A model generated the notes under the pieces. The model was not told the DNA's origin. It did not search any database and saw only the letters and a program-made list of their open reading frames with translations. Positions 1-10,630 of a DNA stretch of 64,000 nucleotides are shown here, one piece after another (the stretch's first letter is position 1; every line of letters starts with the position of its first letter). The translations under genes were made by a program, and so were the position numbers. The stretch comes from Chitinophagales bacterium (GTDB lineage Bacteria; Bacteroidota; Bacteroidia; Chitinophagales; Chitinophagaceae). The stretch is taken from the NCBI GenBank assembly GCA_026931905.1, contig JAIXLB010000096.1, positions 1-64,000 on the forward strand. The letters are read 5' to 3'.

Positions 1-440
1 CCTCCTTTTGCATAAGGTTCAATAAGGTCAATTACTTTAATACCTGTAAATAATACTTCTGATGAAGTACTTAAATTTTCAAATGTTGGAGGTGTAGCAT
101 GAATAGGACGACCATTAGATTTATCAACTTGTGGTAAACCATCAATAGCATCGCCTGTTACGTTAAATAAACGACCATTAATTTTTTCGCCAATAGGCAT
201 TCTAATAGCATTGCCTGTATCTACCACTTCCATTCCACGAACTAACCCTTCTGTAGCATCCATTGCAATGGTTCTAACACTATCTTCTCCTAAGTGCTGT
301 TGCACTTCTAAAATTAACTTATCACCATTTTCTCTGGTTAATTCAAGGGCATTATAAATGTCGGGTAAAGCATTTTCGTTTGGAAAATGTACGTCCACCA
401 CAGCACCAATTACTTGTTTTATTTTACCTTTAGAAGCCAT
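1..440 (-). CDS. atpD: F0F1 ATP synthase subunit beta, N-terminal part (cut by left edge)
   Basis: This is the first ~146 residues of the catalytic beta subunit of the F1 ATP synthase, a cytoplasmic-side membrane complex that makes ATP. The reading frame starts at ATG (438-440 on the minus strand) with [17 protein letters not shown], the typical beta-barrel opening of the subunit, and continues through the conserved segment ending in LIEPYAKGG. The window edge falls exactly where the Walker A loop (GGAGVGKT in the family) should follow, so the nucleotide-binding and C-terminal domains lie outside. A perfect TAnnTTTG promoter element sits 30 bases upstream, suggesting a start of transcription just before this gene. 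The frame is open to base 1 and nothing suggests truncation other than the window border. Confidence 0.95.
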   Translation of the reverse strand, partial: MASKGKIKQVIGAVVDVHFPNENALPDIYNALELTRENGDKLILEVQQHLGEDSVRTIAMDATEGLVRGMEVVDTGNAIRMPIGEKINGRLFNVTGDAIDGLPQVDKSNGRPIHATPPTFENLSTSSEVLFTGIKVIDLIEPYAKG

Positions 441-469
441 AATTATGATATTGTTTTTGTATTTGGCGG

Positions 470-477
470 CAAAGGTA
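470..477 (-). promoter_or_regulatory. Bacteroidota -7 promoter element for atpD
   Basis: The minus strand reads TACCTTTG, a perfect TAnnTTTG -7 element, about 30 bases before the atpD start codon. A TTTG (-33-like) lies 15 bases further upstream at 493-496 and another at 501-504. The motif is short and common in AT-rich DNA, so only its placement supports it. Confidence 0.5.
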
Positions 478-636
478 AGGGTAACCATCTTTCAAAAAAC
501 CAAATACAGCAAGTTTTTACAAGTATTTTTAAGGATAAAATTTATAACGACTTTGTGTATTATATATTTATATCCATTTTTACTGTAAATCATTCAAAAA
601 TTACACTAAAAAATACCCGAAAATTAATTCAAAATT

Positions 637-1845
637 CTAATACAACTTTTTAGAAAAGAAATGTTTGAAATTGGGAACTATAAAATAAAAAGTAAGCAAA
701 GCCGATACAAACATGGCTATAAAAATAGGTGTTAATGTACCATTATGAATTATACCTATAGCTGCCGATGCCACTGCACTTGCAGCCATTTTTACAGAGC
801 CGCCTAATGCAGATGCTGATCCTGCCTTTTTAGCAAAAGGCACCAAAGATGCTGCAGTAGCATTTGGAAAAATAAAGCCTAATATAAATAAGGTTATAAA
901 AATGAAAGATACCATCCATTTATACCCAATATGTGGCACAGTTATAACAATTATTAACTCCAACAAAGTAAATAATATGAGTACGAATGTGGCTATTCTG
1001 GCAATTTTAATATAATTATATCGCTTAGTTATCTGCCCATTTATAAAATTACCTATTATTAATCCAGATGCATTAATAGCAAATAATACTGAATAGGTTT
1101 TTATACTTAAAGCATAATGTGTTAAAAAAATAAAGGAAGCAGAACTTATATAAGCAAACAAAATTCCAAAACTTAAACTTGCTGCCATTGTATAAGTAAA
1201 AAAGATTTTATTTTTTAACACTTGATAATAAGACCGTGCAATTTCTCCTACTTGTATTTTATAAGAATGTATGAATTTATTTGTTTCAGGAAGAAAAATA
1301 AAAATAAGTATTATAACAAAACCCGCAAAAGCAGCTAAAAAATAAAAGATTGCTGTCCAATGAAATCTAGTCATAAGAAAACCTCCCATTGAAGGTGCTA
1401 TTAAAGGTGCAATACCCATTACAAGCATGATGTAAGAAAAAACATTTGCTCTTCTTGCAGCTCCAAAAACATCTACCACAATAGAGCTTGATGCAACCAT
1501 ACCTACACAGGCTCCTAATGCTTGTAATACTCTATAAGTAATCATTCCTGGTAATGATGTTGTTAAAGAACAACCTATTGATGCAGCAGTATAAATAAGT
1601 AGCCCTATTAACAAAGGTTTCTTTCTTCCATATCTATCTACTAATGGACCATAAATTAATTGACCAACAGTTATGCCTAAAAAGTATGATGTAAGAGTAA
1701 AGGCAACTTGTTTTTCACTAACATTAAAATCAGTAGCAATTTGCCCAAAACTGGGAATATACATATCTATACTAAAGGGACCTAATGCAGCTAAAATGCC
1801 AAGTAATACTATTAAAAGTTTTGGATGAATTGTCTTTTGCTTCAT
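637..1845 (-). CDS. Bcr/CflA-family multidrug efflux MFS transporter
   Basis: A 402-residue inner-membrane transporter of the drug:H+ antiporter DHA1 group. The first helix carries the SIDMYIPSF segment typical of Bcr/CflA proteins, and the loop between helices 2 and 3 has the major facilitator motif A (GPLVDRYGRKK, about residues 65-75). Twelve hydrophobic segments spread over the full length agree with the usual family size (390-410). It probably exports bicyclomycin-, chloramphenicol- or sulfonamide-like compounds by proton exchange, but the substrate cannot be read from the sequence. It stands alone: its stop lies close to the promoter region of atpD on the same strand, and the next gene upstream is divergent. 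Bicyclomycin targets Rho, which is encoded 41 kb away. Confidence 0.88.
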   Translation of the reverse strand: MKQKTIHPKLLIVLLGILAALGPFSIDMYIPSFGQIATDFNVSEKQVAFTLTSYFLGITVGQLIYGPLVDRYGRKKPLLIGLLIYTAASIGCSLTTSLPGMITYRVLQALGACVGMVASSSIVVDVFGAARRANVFSYIMLVMGIAPLIAPSMGGFLMTRFHWTAIFYFLAAFAGFVIILIFIFLPETNKFIHSYKIQVGEIARSYYQVLKNKIFFTYTMAASLSFGILFAYISSASFIFLTHYALSIKTYSVLFAINASGLIIGNFINGQITKRYNYIKIARIATFVLILFTLLELIIVITVPHIGYKWMVSFIFITLFILGFIFPNATAASLVPFAKKAGSASALGGSVKMAASAVASAAIGIIHNGTLTPIFIAMFVSALLTFYFIVPNFKHFFSKKLY

Positions 1846-1950
1846 GTGCTAAAAAGCGACAAAAGTATAAACTCTCTACACTGTTTATTTTTATTTGTTA
1901 ATAAAGTTTAACAAAAGCAGCATTTATAATAGTGCCATTATCATTAAAAA

Positions 1951-1958
1951 TACTTTTG
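1951..1958 (+). promoter_or_regulatory. Possible -7 promoter element for the 2026 lipoprotein gene
   Basis: TACTTTTG matches TAnnTTTG and lies 67 bases before the start at 2026, between two divergent genes. I see no clear TTTG at the expected -33 distance. Confidence 0.35.
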
Positions 1959-2025
1959 CATCTTTACTTTTCTCATGATATTTGTTTTTAGTTTTGATGT
2001 TATTAATTCATTAGAAATTAATTAA

Positions 2026-3003
2026 ATGAAATTATCTATTCTTAAATATTGCTGTTATATTGCTATTGCTATATTTATTTCATCATGTATTAAAGAAACA
2101 AGCTACGAAAGTGGTGCTAATGTATATGGCACATCAACTGGCACATTAAAAGATAGTCTTGGCGATTGCAAGGGAATTAAAATATTTGGAGTATATAAAA
2201 AAAATGTAGCAACTACCGATAGTAATTATGTTATTGCTGGAGTAAATATTTCTAAACCTGGTAAGTATTTTATTTATTCGGATACGGTAAATGGTTTTTG
2301 GTTTAGCGATAGTGGCTATGTAGCACCAGGCACAACAACTGTAAAAATAAAAGCTCATGGAAAACCCATTATAGCTACAGTTACAAATTTTGTTTTAAAT
2401 TATAATAACTCTGCTTGTTTGTTTTCAGTAAATGTTCTTGGAGATATTATTACTCCGCTTGTTATTTATAGAGATTATTTTCCTACAACTATTGGCAGTA
2501 ATTGGGGTTATGATGTTGTAGGTTTGGATACTGCACATACAGATGCTACCTCTAAAGATACAGTTTTAGGTGGCAATACATACAGAGTTTTTTATGCAAA
2601 AGGCAATATTATAGATACTGCTTTTTACAGAAAATCTGGTAATGATTATTATCGTTGGGATGCCTTAGATGGCAATACTGGCTATATGCCTTTATTGTTT
2701 TTAAAAGATGATAAACCTGTAGGAACACAATGGGAAAGCACTGTTGCTAATACCATTTATAGTGGCATTCCTACACAGGTTAAAATGCGTTATTCAGTTA
2801 TGGAACAAAATGTAACAAGAAACATTAATGGAAATGTTTTTGATAGCGTTATTCATATAAAAAACGAATTGCAATATAAAATAGCAGGTACGTTTCAAAC
2901 CATACAAACAATAGATTCTTATTTTGCTAAAAATGTAGGTTTAGTAGAGTTTAATGCAGCAGGAATTTATCATGAAACCATTAGAAGATGGAAAGTGTAT
3001 TAA
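2026..3003 (+). CDS. Hypothetical lipoprotein, 325 residues
   Basis: I do not recognise a named family. The first 21 residues are a lipoprotein signal peptide: a Lys-containing start, a hydrophobic core and the lipobox I-S-S-C with Cys21 as the expected lipidated residue. After it come Thr/Ser/Gly/Asp-rich segments that look like extracellular beta-sandwich repeats, and a C-terminal half (from about residue 150, YFPTTIGSNWGYDV onward) that resembles the beta-rich repeats found in many Bacteroidota surface lipoproteins. The product is therefore probably anchored in the outer membrane. It is a single-gene unit between a divergent transporter and a convergent nth gene. Function unknown. Confidence 0.75.
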   Translation: MKLSILKYCCYIAIAIFISSCIKETSYESGANVYGTSTGTLKDSLGDCKGIKIFGVYKKNVATTDSNYVIAGVNISKPGKYFIYSDTVNGFWFSDSGYVAPGTTTVKIKAHGKPIIATVTNFVLNYNNSACLFSVNVLGDIITPLVIYRDYFPTTIGSNWGYDVVGLDTAHTDATSKDTVLGGNTYRVFYAKGNIIDTAFYRKSGNDYYRWDALDGNTGYMPLLFLKDDKPVGTQWESTVANTIYSGIPTQVKMRYSVMEQNVTRNINGNVFDSVIHIKNELQYKIAGTFQTIQTIDSYFAKNVGLVEFNAAGIYHETIRRWKVY

Positions 3004-3011
3004 ACTTAGTA

Positions 3012-3662
3012 TTACTTTTTTAAAAACACATTTTTATAATAATTACAAGCCAAAGCAATACCACATTCATCACATTTAGGATTTCTTGCAATACACACAT
3101 AACGACCATGTAATATAAGCCAGTGGTGTGCTTTATGAATTAATGCTTCAGGAAAATTTTTCACTAATTCTTTTTCTACAGCCAAAGGTGTTGTAGCTTT
3201 TTCACTTACCAAACCAACACGTTTGCTTACTCTAAATACATGTGTATCTACAGCCATATTAGGTTGTTTGTCTATTACACTTGTAATAACATTAGCTGTT
3301 TTTCTACCTACACCTGGCAGTTGAATTAATTCATCAATCGTCATTGGAATTTTTCCATCAAATTTTTCCATCAACATATTTGCCATACCAATTAAATGCT
3401 TGGTTTTATTGTTGGGATATGAAATGCTTTTGATGAGAGGAAATAATTCATCAAAACTGGCTTTAGCCAATGAAGCTATGGTAGAATATTTTTTGAAAAT
3501 AAAAGGCGTTGTAAGATTCACTCTTTTATCTGTACACTGAGCAGATAAAATTACAGCCACTAATAATTGATAAGGATTATCGTACACTAATTCAGTTTCT
3601 GCAACAGGCATATTTTCTTCAAAGTAATCTATAAGAAACTGATATTTTTCTTTTTTGGTCAT
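3012..3662 (-). CDS. nth: Endonuclease III (DNA glycosylase/AP lyase)
   Basis: Base-excision repair enzyme that removes oxidised pyrimidines and cleaves abasic sites. The 216-residue length is normal. The helix-hairpin-helix LPGVGRKTAN spans residues 115-124, with the lyase Lys121; the catalytic Asp139 lies in VDTHVFRV. The C-terminal [4Fe-4S] site is complete: Cys190, Cys197, Cys200 and Cys206 in the canonical C-x6-C-x2-C-x5-C spacing. It converges with the 2026 lipoprotein gene, leaving only 8 bases between the stop codons. No operon partner is visible upstream. Confidence 0.97.
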   Translation of the reverse strand: MTKKEKYQFLIDYFEENMPVAETELVYDNPYQLLVAVILSAQCTDKRVNLTTPFIFKKYSTIASLAKASFDELFPLIKSISYPNNKTKHLIGMANMLMEKFDGKIPMTIDELIQLPGVGRKTANVITSVIDKQPNMAVDTHVFRVSKRVGLVSEKATTPLAVEKELVKNFPEALIHKAHHWLILHGRYVCIARNPKCDECGIALACNYYKNVFLKK

Positions 3663-3728
3663 AGCACAAAATACATATCTACAAACGATATTTTAAAAAG
3701 AAAAAATTAAACCACCATAGTTGTACAA

Positions 3729-3977
3729 CTAATTTTTGCAGAAAATAAAAACAAAAGGTTTAGTGTAATACAGGCTTACAACATTGCGTATATAACTTTG
3801 TTGCGTATAAATTTTACAACGATTTATGTCTAAAATTTCACTTGCCAAACAAAAACGATGAAAGGTTTCTCTTTCAAATAAAACTTTATCTAAAAAATCA
3901 GTTTGCCTTTGCAATACAGTTTCATTAAGCGAATTTTTAACTGAAAATAACAACCAATTTTTAGGCACTTTATTCAT
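3729..3977 (-). CDS. Doubtful small open frame, 82 residues
   Basis: An ATG-started frame lies between the tiny lipoprotein gene and nth on the same strand. It has no signal peptide and no motif I know. Its codon choice (TTT, TTA, GAT, AAA, GAA) is like that of neighbouring genes, which is the only reason to list it. The same frame can be extended upstream to a TTG at 4073, but that part overlaps the better-supported lipoprotein frame. It could equally be non-coding. Confidence 0.22.
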   Translation of the reverse strand: MNKVPKNWLLFSVKNSLNETVLQRQTDFLDKVLFERETFHRFCLASEILDINRCKIYTQQSYIRNVVSLYYTKPFVFIFCKN

Positions 3978-3999
3978 TTCTGTACAAATTTTTATTACA

Positions 4000-4125
4000 T
4001 CAATTTCTATAGCTGGGGCACATACAAGATTTATCTTTTCTTCCCTTGCCAAAAATACTGCACGATGTAGCAACTGTACTTACGATAAGTAAAAAAAACA
4101 ATACTTTTATAACTTTTATTTTCAT
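4000..4125 (-). CDS. Tiny lipoprotein, 41 residues
   Basis: The minus strand carries an ATG frame of 41 residues starting MKIKVIKVLFFLLIVSTVAT, followed by Ser-Cys. This is a clean lipoprotein signal: two or three lysines, a strongly hydrophobic stretch, and a lipobox ending at Cys22. The mature part is only about 20 residues, basic (GKGRKDK) and ending in a Cys-Met-Cys-Pro motif. Very short lipoproteins with a basic segment followed by a Cys/Pro-containing tail are common in this phylum and are usually missed by gene finders because of size. It is divergent from the glycosyltransferase at 4177. Function unknown; support rests on the signal peptide alone. Confidence 0.5.
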   Translation of the reverse strand: MKIKVIKVLFFLLIVSTVATSCSIFGKGRKDKSCMCPSYRN

Positions 4126-4176
4126 AATGGAGTGTAAATTAGTATTTATCATTTAAAAAATTACTTTTAATCCTTC

Positions 4177-5280
4177 TTGAATAAAAAATTTAACATACAA
4201 ACAATATTAATTGCTCCCTTAGATTGGGGTTTGGGGCATGCTACAAGATGTATTCCTATAATTCAAGTTTTACTACAAAATAATTTTACAGTTATAATTG
4301 CTGCTTCAGGAAAACAAAAAATATTGTTACAACAAGAATTTCCCTCTCTAACTTTTATAGATCTTAGGGGTTATAATATTAGTTATGCAAAAAATAAATT
4401 TTTATTGCCTTGTAAAATTTTAATGCAAGTTCCTAAAATTTTATTAGCTATTCGTAACGAAAAAAAATGGTTGCAATTTGCAATAGAAAAATATAAAATT
4501 GATGTAGTTATAAGTGATAACAGATATGGCTTACACTCTACCAAAATTCCTTGTGTATTTATAACCCATCAGTTATTAGTAAAAATGCCTTTTAAGTGGT
4601 TGGAAAATTTAGCACAAAAAATAAATTATCATTTCATCAATAAATTTTCTGCCTGTTGGATTCCTGATTTCGAAGGAGATAAAAATATTGCAGGAAAATT
4701 AGCACATCCTTCTAAAATGCCTTCTACTGCTGTATCTTATATAGGCTTGCTCTCAAGATTTTTAAAAATAGAAGAGGTTGTTATGCAATACAATTATTGT
4801 ATTATTCTTTCAGGACCTGAACCTCAACGAACTATTTTAGAAGATATAATTTTTGCGGAAATAAACACTCTTAAAGAAAATATTTTATTGATTAGAGGAA
4901 AACCCGATTGCAACAAAACTTTTAAAACTCCGGATAATATTACCATTAAAAATCACTTACCTGGAAATGAAATAAGTAAAGCAATGCAAGAAAGCAATTT
5001 TATTATTTGCAGAAGTGGTTATACAACAGTTATGGAGTTTTTAAGTTTACATAAAAAGGCAATTTTAATTCCCACACCTGGGCAAACAGAACAAGAATAT
5101 TTGGCTAAGAAACTTATGCAACAGCAATGGTGTTTTAGTATTGAACAAAAAAACTTTCAATTACAAAAAATCTTAGCTGATGTAAAATTATTTCCATTTC
5201 AGCAGCCTCAACTAACAGAAAATAATTTACAAAACAAAATTGTAGAATTACTTCAAAACCTAACAATAGCACAGGATTAA
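4177..5280 (+). CDS. MurG-like glycosyltransferase family protein
   Basis: A 367-residue GT-B fold protein. The N-terminal Rossmann domain opens with ILIAPLDWGLGHATRCIPI, the Gly-His-rich nucleotide-sugar transferase signature seen in MurG/GT28-like and UDP-GlcNAc-LPS transferase-like proteins. The C-terminal domain contains IICRSGYTTVMEFLSLHKKA and PTPGQTEQEYLA, which match the donor-binding region of this family. Acceptor and sugar are not known. The start is TTG at 4177: an in-frame stop lies at 4168 and no upstream ATG exists, and the GLGHATR motif needs the region just after this codon. The EamA transporter gene follows after 9 bases, so the two are probably co-transcribed. Confidence 0.8.
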   Translation: MNKKFNIQTILIAPLDWGLGHATRCIPIIQVLLQNNFTVIIAASGKQKILLQQEFPSLTFIDLRGYNISYAKNKFLLPCKILMQVPKILLAIRNEKKWLQFAIEKYKIDVVISDNRYGLHSTKIPCVFITHQLLVKMPFKWLENLAQKINYHFINKFSACWIPDFEGDKNIAGKLAHPSKMPSTAVSYIGLLSRFLKIEEVVMQYNYCIILSGPEPQRTILEDIIFAEINTLKENILLIRGKPDCNKTFKTPDNITIKNHLPGNEISKAMQESNFIICRSGYTTVMEFLSLHKKAILIPTPGQTEQEYLAKKLMQQQWCFSIEQKNFQLQKILADVKLFPFQQPQLTENNLQNKIVELLQNLTIAQD

Positions 5281-5289
5281 ACATACAGC

Positions 5290-6180
5290 ATGAACACAAA
5301 TAATTTTAAAGCACATGCCATTTTATTAACAGGAAATTTTCTTTTTGGTGTAGCTGTTGTTGCCATTAAGCACATTACTCCTTCTGTAATGCAGCCCATA
5401 GCTCTAAATGTTTTTAGAGCAAGTATTGCATTAATATTATTTTGGACAATGTTTCTTTTCAAACCTTCCAAAGCATCAATAAACAAAAAAGACATTCCTC
5501 TTTTTATAGTATGTGCTGCAACAGGAGTAGCAATCAATCAAATTTTATTTGTACAAGGCACATCGCTTACAAGCCCTATTCATGCAGCTTTATTGCTTTT
5601 AGTAACCCCAATTGTTATTACCATTATTGCTGCTTGGTTATTGAAAGAAAAAATTACAATTAACAAAGCAGCAGGGTTAATTTTAGGAATTGCAGGAGCA
5701 TCTATTTTAATTTTAATTAAAAATTATGCAGATAAAGAAAGCACAATGCTTGGCGATTTTTTAATCATTATCAACGCTATTTCTTATGCTTTTTATTTAG
5801 TACTGGTACGCCCTTTAATGAAAACTTATTCTCCTATTCATGTAACGAGATGGGTGTTTTTATTTGGTGCAATAATGATTATTCCATTAGGTATAAAAGA
5901 TGTTTTACAAATAAATTGGAGTATGCTTATGTGGCATCATTGGGCAGCATTAGCATTTTCGGTTATTGGTGCTACATTTTTGTCTTATTTGTTTGTTATG
6001 TATGGGTTAGAAAAATTAGGTTCTACAGTTACAGGTACTTATATGTACACACAGCCTGTATTTGCAACCATTGCATCAATTATTTTATTTAATGAAAAAC
6101 TTACTTTAACAAAAATCGTTGCAGCAATACTTATTTTTTGTGGCGTTTATTTGGTAAATAAAAAGCGACTAAATAACTAA
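5290..6180 (+). CDS. EamA/DMT-family transporter
   Basis: A 296-residue inner-membrane protein of the drug/metabolite transporter superfamily, with ten hydrophobic segments arranged as two EamA repeats (about residues 8-138 and 150-288). The second repeat has the conserved GTYMYTQPVFATIASIILFNE-like ending that marks EamA proteins (residues ~245-265). Substrate unknown; relatives export amino acids or metabolites. It lies 9 bases after the glycosyltransferase. The stop codon falls inside a short tandem octamer repeat. Confidence 0.88.
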   Translation: MNTNNFKAHAILLTGNFLFGVAVVAIKHITPSVMQPIALNVFRASIALILFWTMFLFKPSKASINKKDIPLFIVCAATGVAINQILFVQGTSLTSPIHAALLLLVTPIVITIIAAWLLKEKITINKAAGLILGIAGASILILIKNYADKESTMLGDFLIIINAISYAFYLVLVRPLMKTYSPIHVTRWVFLFGAIMIIPLGIKDVLQINWSMLMWHHWAALAFSVIGATFLSYLFVMYGLEKLGSTVTGTYMYTQPVFATIASIILFNEKLTLTKIVAAILIFCGVYLVNKKRLNN

Positions 6181-6191
6181 ATAACTAAATA
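6168..6191 (+). repeat. Tandem octamer ACTAAATA, three copies
   Basis: Three exact head-to-tail copies of ACTAAATA cover the last codons and the stop of the EamA gene. Each copy holds a TAA, so slippage would alter only the last residues. Confidence 0.8.
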
Positions 6192-6215
6192 AAATTTCAA
6201 TCAACTTAAATCAAA

Positions 6216-6223
6216 TATTTTTG
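6216..6223 (+). promoter_or_regulatory. Possible -7 promoter element for pgk
   Basis: TATTTTTG matches TAnnTTTG and lies 42 bases before the pgk ATG, in the only gap between the EamA gene and pgk. Confidence 0.4.
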
Positions 6224-6265
6224 TTCAACTATTTTGCATTTTAAAATTATAAATAATCAAAAATC

Positions 6266-7465
6266 ATGAGTAAATTTTCCAACTACAATTTTGCAAATCA
6301 AAAAGCATTAATTCGTGTAGATTTTAATGTACCATTAGATAAAACAACTTTTGCAATTACAGATGATACAAGAATGAAAGCTGCAATTCCCACTATTCAA
6401 AAAGTTTTGAATGATGGAGGAAGTGTAATTTTAATGAGTCATTTAGGAAGACCCAAAGAAGGACCTGAAGAAAAATATTCTTTAAGCCATTTAGTAAAAC
6501 ATTTAAGCGAATTATTAAATGGAAAAACTGTTTTGTTTGCCAATGATTGTATAGGAGAGCAAGCAACACTTACAGCAAGTATGTTAAAAGCTGGCGAAGT
6601 TTTATTGTTAGAAAATTTACGTTTTTATAAAGAAGAAGAAAAAGGCGATGAAGCCTTTGCTGAAAAATTATCTAAGTTGGGCGATGTATGGGTAAACGAT
6701 GCTTTTGGTACTGCACACAGAGCACATGCTTCAACAGCAGTTATTGCAAAATTCTTTTCTAAAGAAAAAAGATTCTTTGGATTATTAATGGAAGCAGAAG
6801 TAAATGCTGCAGAACAAGTTTTACACAAAGCTCAAAAGCCTTTTACTGCTATTATTGGGGGTGCAAAAGTTTCTGACAAAATTTTAATCATAGAAAATTT
6901 ATTAGAAAAAGCAACTGATATAATTATAGGTGGGGGAATGGCTTATACTTTTATGAAAGCACAAGGTGGCAGTATAGGCAACTCACTTTGTGAAGATGAT
7001 AGACTATCTACTGCTTTAGAAATTTTAGAAAAAGCAAAACAAAAAAATGTACAAATTCATTTGCCAGAAGACTCTGTAATTGCTGATAAATTTGCTGCCG
7101 ATGCAAATACAAATACTGCAACCAGCAATGCAATACCTGATGGTTGGATGGGTTTGGATATTGGTTCAAAAGCTGCAGCTCATTTTTCTGAAGTTATTAA
7201 AAAATCAAAAACCATTTTATGGAACGGACCAATGGGCGTTTTTGAAATGGAAAAATTTCAATCTGGCACAAAAGCTATTGCTGTTGCTGTTGCTGCAAGT
7301 ACAGAAAATGGTGCATTTAGTTTAGTAGGAGGAGGCGATAGTGTTGCTGCTGTAAATCAATTTGGATTTAATAATAAAGTAAGTTATATAAGCACAGGTG
7401 GTGGTGCAATGCTTGAATATTTTGAAGGAAAAGTTTTACCAGGTATTGCTGCAGTTAATGAATAA
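6266..7465 (+). CDS. pgk: Phosphoglycerate kinase
   Basis: Glycolytic enzyme that transfers the acyl phosphate of 1,3-bisphosphoglycerate to ADP. The 399-residue length is standard. The N-terminal substrate motif RVDFNVPLD is at about residues 17-25, followed by SHLGRPK. The basic patch around [16 protein letters not shown], the hinge region, the nucleotide-domain GGAKVSDK and [11 protein letters not shown], and the C-terminal GGGDSVAAV are all present. A TAnnTTTG element lies upstream, and nadB follows 21 bases after the stop, so a pgk-nadB transcript is likely. Confidence 0.98.
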   Translation: MSKFSNYNFANQKALIRVDFNVPLDKTTFAITDDTRMKAAIPTIQKVLNDGGSVILMSHLGRPKEGPEEKYSLSHLVKHLSELLNGKTVLFANDCIGEQATLTASMLKAGEVLLLENLRFYKEEEKGDEAFAEKLSKLGDVWVNDAFGTAHRAHASTAVIAKFFSKEKRFFGLLMEAEVNAAEQVLHKAQKPFTAIIGGAKVSDKILIIENLLEKATDIIIGGGMAYTFMKAQGGSIGNSLCEDDRLSTALEILEKAKQKNVQIHLPEDSVIADKFAADANTNTATSNAIPDGWMGLDIGSKAAAHFSEVIKKSKTILWNGPMGVFEMEKFQSGTKAIAVAVAASTENGAFSLVGGGDSVAAVNQFGFNNKVSYISTGGGAMLEYFEGKVLPGIAAVNE

Positions 7466-7486
7466 TATTATTTTGAAAAACAAATT

Positions 7487-9097
7487 ATGCAAACAGATTT
7501 TTTAGTAATTGGTAGTGGCATTGCAGGTTTAACGTATGCACTTAAAGTGGCAAATCATTTTCCCGATAAAAAAGTAACCGTTATTACAAAAACCAATGCA
7601 GATGAAACCAATACCAAGTATGCTCAAGGTGGTGTTGCTGGTGTTGTTGATGAAGAAAAAGATAGCTTTGATAAACACATTGAAGATACTTTAATTGCAG
7701 GTGATGGCTTGTGTAATAAAGACGTTGTAGAAATTGTTGTAAAAGAAGGACCAGAAAGAATAAAAGAAATTATAAGCTATGGAGCACAGTTTGATAAAGA
7801 TGAAAAAGGCGAATACGCATTAGGCAAAGAAGGAGGGCACAGTGAGTTTAGAATTTTACACCATAAAGATGTTACAGGAAAAGAAATTGAACGTGCATTA
7901 TTGCAACAAGTAACTCAAACAAAAAATATTGAAATCATTAACCATTGTTTTGTTATAGATATTATTACACAACATCACTTAGGGTATCTTGTTACAAAAT
8001 CTACTTTAAATATTACTTGTTATGGTGTGTATGTTTTAAATCTCAATACAAACCTTATAGAAAAAATTGTTAGCAATGTTACTTTATTAGCAACAGGAGG
8101 TTGTGGTCAGGCGTATAGAACAACAACCAATCCAAAAATTGCAACAGGCGATGGAATTGCAATGGTATATCGTGCCAAAGGTAGAATTGAAAACATGGAG
8201 TTTATTCAATTTCATCCTACAGCATTATACGAACCAGGCGTATCTCCCTCTTTTTTAATTACTGAAGCAGTACGAGGCGATGGTGGTATTTTAAGAAATA
8301 AAAAAGGCGAAGCATTTATGGAAAAATATGATGCTCGCAAAGATCTTGCCCCTCGTGATATTGTTGCAAGAGCTATAGATAATGAAATGAAAACGGCAGG
8401 AACAGAATATGTTTATTTAGATTGTACACCTATCAAAAAAGAAAAATTCATACATCATTTTCCAAACATTTATGAAAAATGTTTAAGCATTGGTATTAAT
8501 ATTGAAAAAGATTTTATACCTGTTGCACCTGCTGCACATTATAGTTGTGGTGGTGTTAAAACAAATGAGTTTGCACATTCTTCTATTCAAAATTTATATG
8601 CTTGTGGCGAATGTGCAAGTACTGGTTTACATGGAGCAAATCGTTTAGCGAGTAATAGTTTATTAGAGGCTATGGTTTTTGCTCATAGAGCTTATACAGA
8701 TGTTGTAAAAAAAATAAACAACAACGAAATTGTTTTTGAAGAAAAGTATAATAAAATTCCCGATTGGATTACATTAGGAACTACAGAACCCAAAGAAATG
8801 ATTTTAATAACACAAAGTTTAAAAGAGTTGCAACAAATTATGAGTGATTATGTTGGTATTGTAAGAACTGATGTGCGTTTAGCAAGAGCTATGAAACGTT
8901 TGGATTTGTTATTTGAAGAAACAGAACAACTTTATCGTTCTACAAAAGTATCTCCTCAACTCTGCGAATTAAGAAATTTAATTACCACAGGCTATCTTAT
9001 TGTAAAAGGAGCAGAATTTAGAAAAGAAAGCAGGGGCTTACATTTTAATACCAATCATCCTCAAAAAAGTAACTTAATACAAAATACCATTCTTTAA
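7487..9097 (+). CDS. nadB: L-aspartate oxidase
   Basis: FAD enzyme that oxidises L-aspartate to iminoaspartate, the first step of de novo NAD synthesis. The 536-residue protein opens with the dinucleotide fold VIGSGIAGLTYAL. It then has the EGGHSEFRILH and GQAYRTTTNP segments, the substrate-site HPTALYEPG, and the PRDIVARAID region whose arginine binds the substrate carboxylate. The capping FAD motif LHGANRLASNSLLEA and the helical C-terminal domain are complete. No nadA or nadC is in the window. It lies 21 bases after pgk. Confidence 0.97.
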   Translation: MQTDFLVIGSGIAGLTYALKVANHFPDKKVTVITKTNADETNTKYAQGGVAGVVDEEKDSFDKHIEDTLIAGDGLCNKDVVEIVVKEGPERIKEIISYGAQFDKDEKGEYALGKEGGHSEFRILHHKDVTGKEIERALLQQVTQTKNIEIINHCFVIDIITQHHLGYLVTKSTLNITCYGVYVLNLNTNLIEKIVSNVTLLATGGCGQAYRTTTNPKIATGDGIAMVYRAKGRIENMEFIQFHPTALYEPGVSPSFLITEAVRGDGGILRNKKGEAFMEKYDARKDLAPRDIVARAIDNEMKTAGTEYVYLDCTPIKKEKFIHHFPNIYEKCLSIGINIEKDFIPVAPAAHYSCGGVKTNEFAHSSIQNLYACGECASTGLHGANRLASNSLLEAMVFAHRAYTDVVKKINNNEIVFEEKYNKIPDWITLGTTEPKEMILITQSLKELQQIMSDYVGIVRTDVRLARAMKRLDLLFEETEQLYRSTKVSPQLCELRNLITTGYLIVKGAEFRKESRGLHFNTNHPQKSNLIQNTIL

Positions 9098-9193
9098 AAA
9101 AGTTGTTTTCAACAAGTAAGAATAATTTATAAACAAAACAAAACAACTAACAGAAGTTTTGCTATTTCAATTTTTTTACAGCACTGCAATACC

Positions 9194-9201
9194 TACATTT
9201 G
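9194..9201 (+). promoter_or_regulatory. -7 promoter element for purA
   Basis: TACATTTG matches TAnnTTTG and ends 19 bases before the purA ATG, inside the 123-base gap after nadB. No good TTTG -33 partner is visible. Confidence 0.45.
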
Positions 9202-9211
9202 TTCCATATAA

Positions 9212-10483
<1,272 letters not shown>

Positions 10484-10630
10484 TTTTACAAAAATTTAAG
10501 TTGAAACCAAAAGTGTAATTTAGGCATTTTTGCATCTCATTACAGTATAAAAAAGAATTAAAAAATAAAAATTTTGGTTAGTAATTTTACGTTGAAATTT
10601 TACAATACCAATTAAAAACTTATTAGAACT

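Noticed and set aside
3978-4073. Upstream extension of the small frame at 3729-3977 from a TTG at 4073
   Set aside because: It overlaps the better-supported lipoprotein frame and starts at a TTG inside that signal-peptide region; only the ATG-started part is kept, at low confidence.
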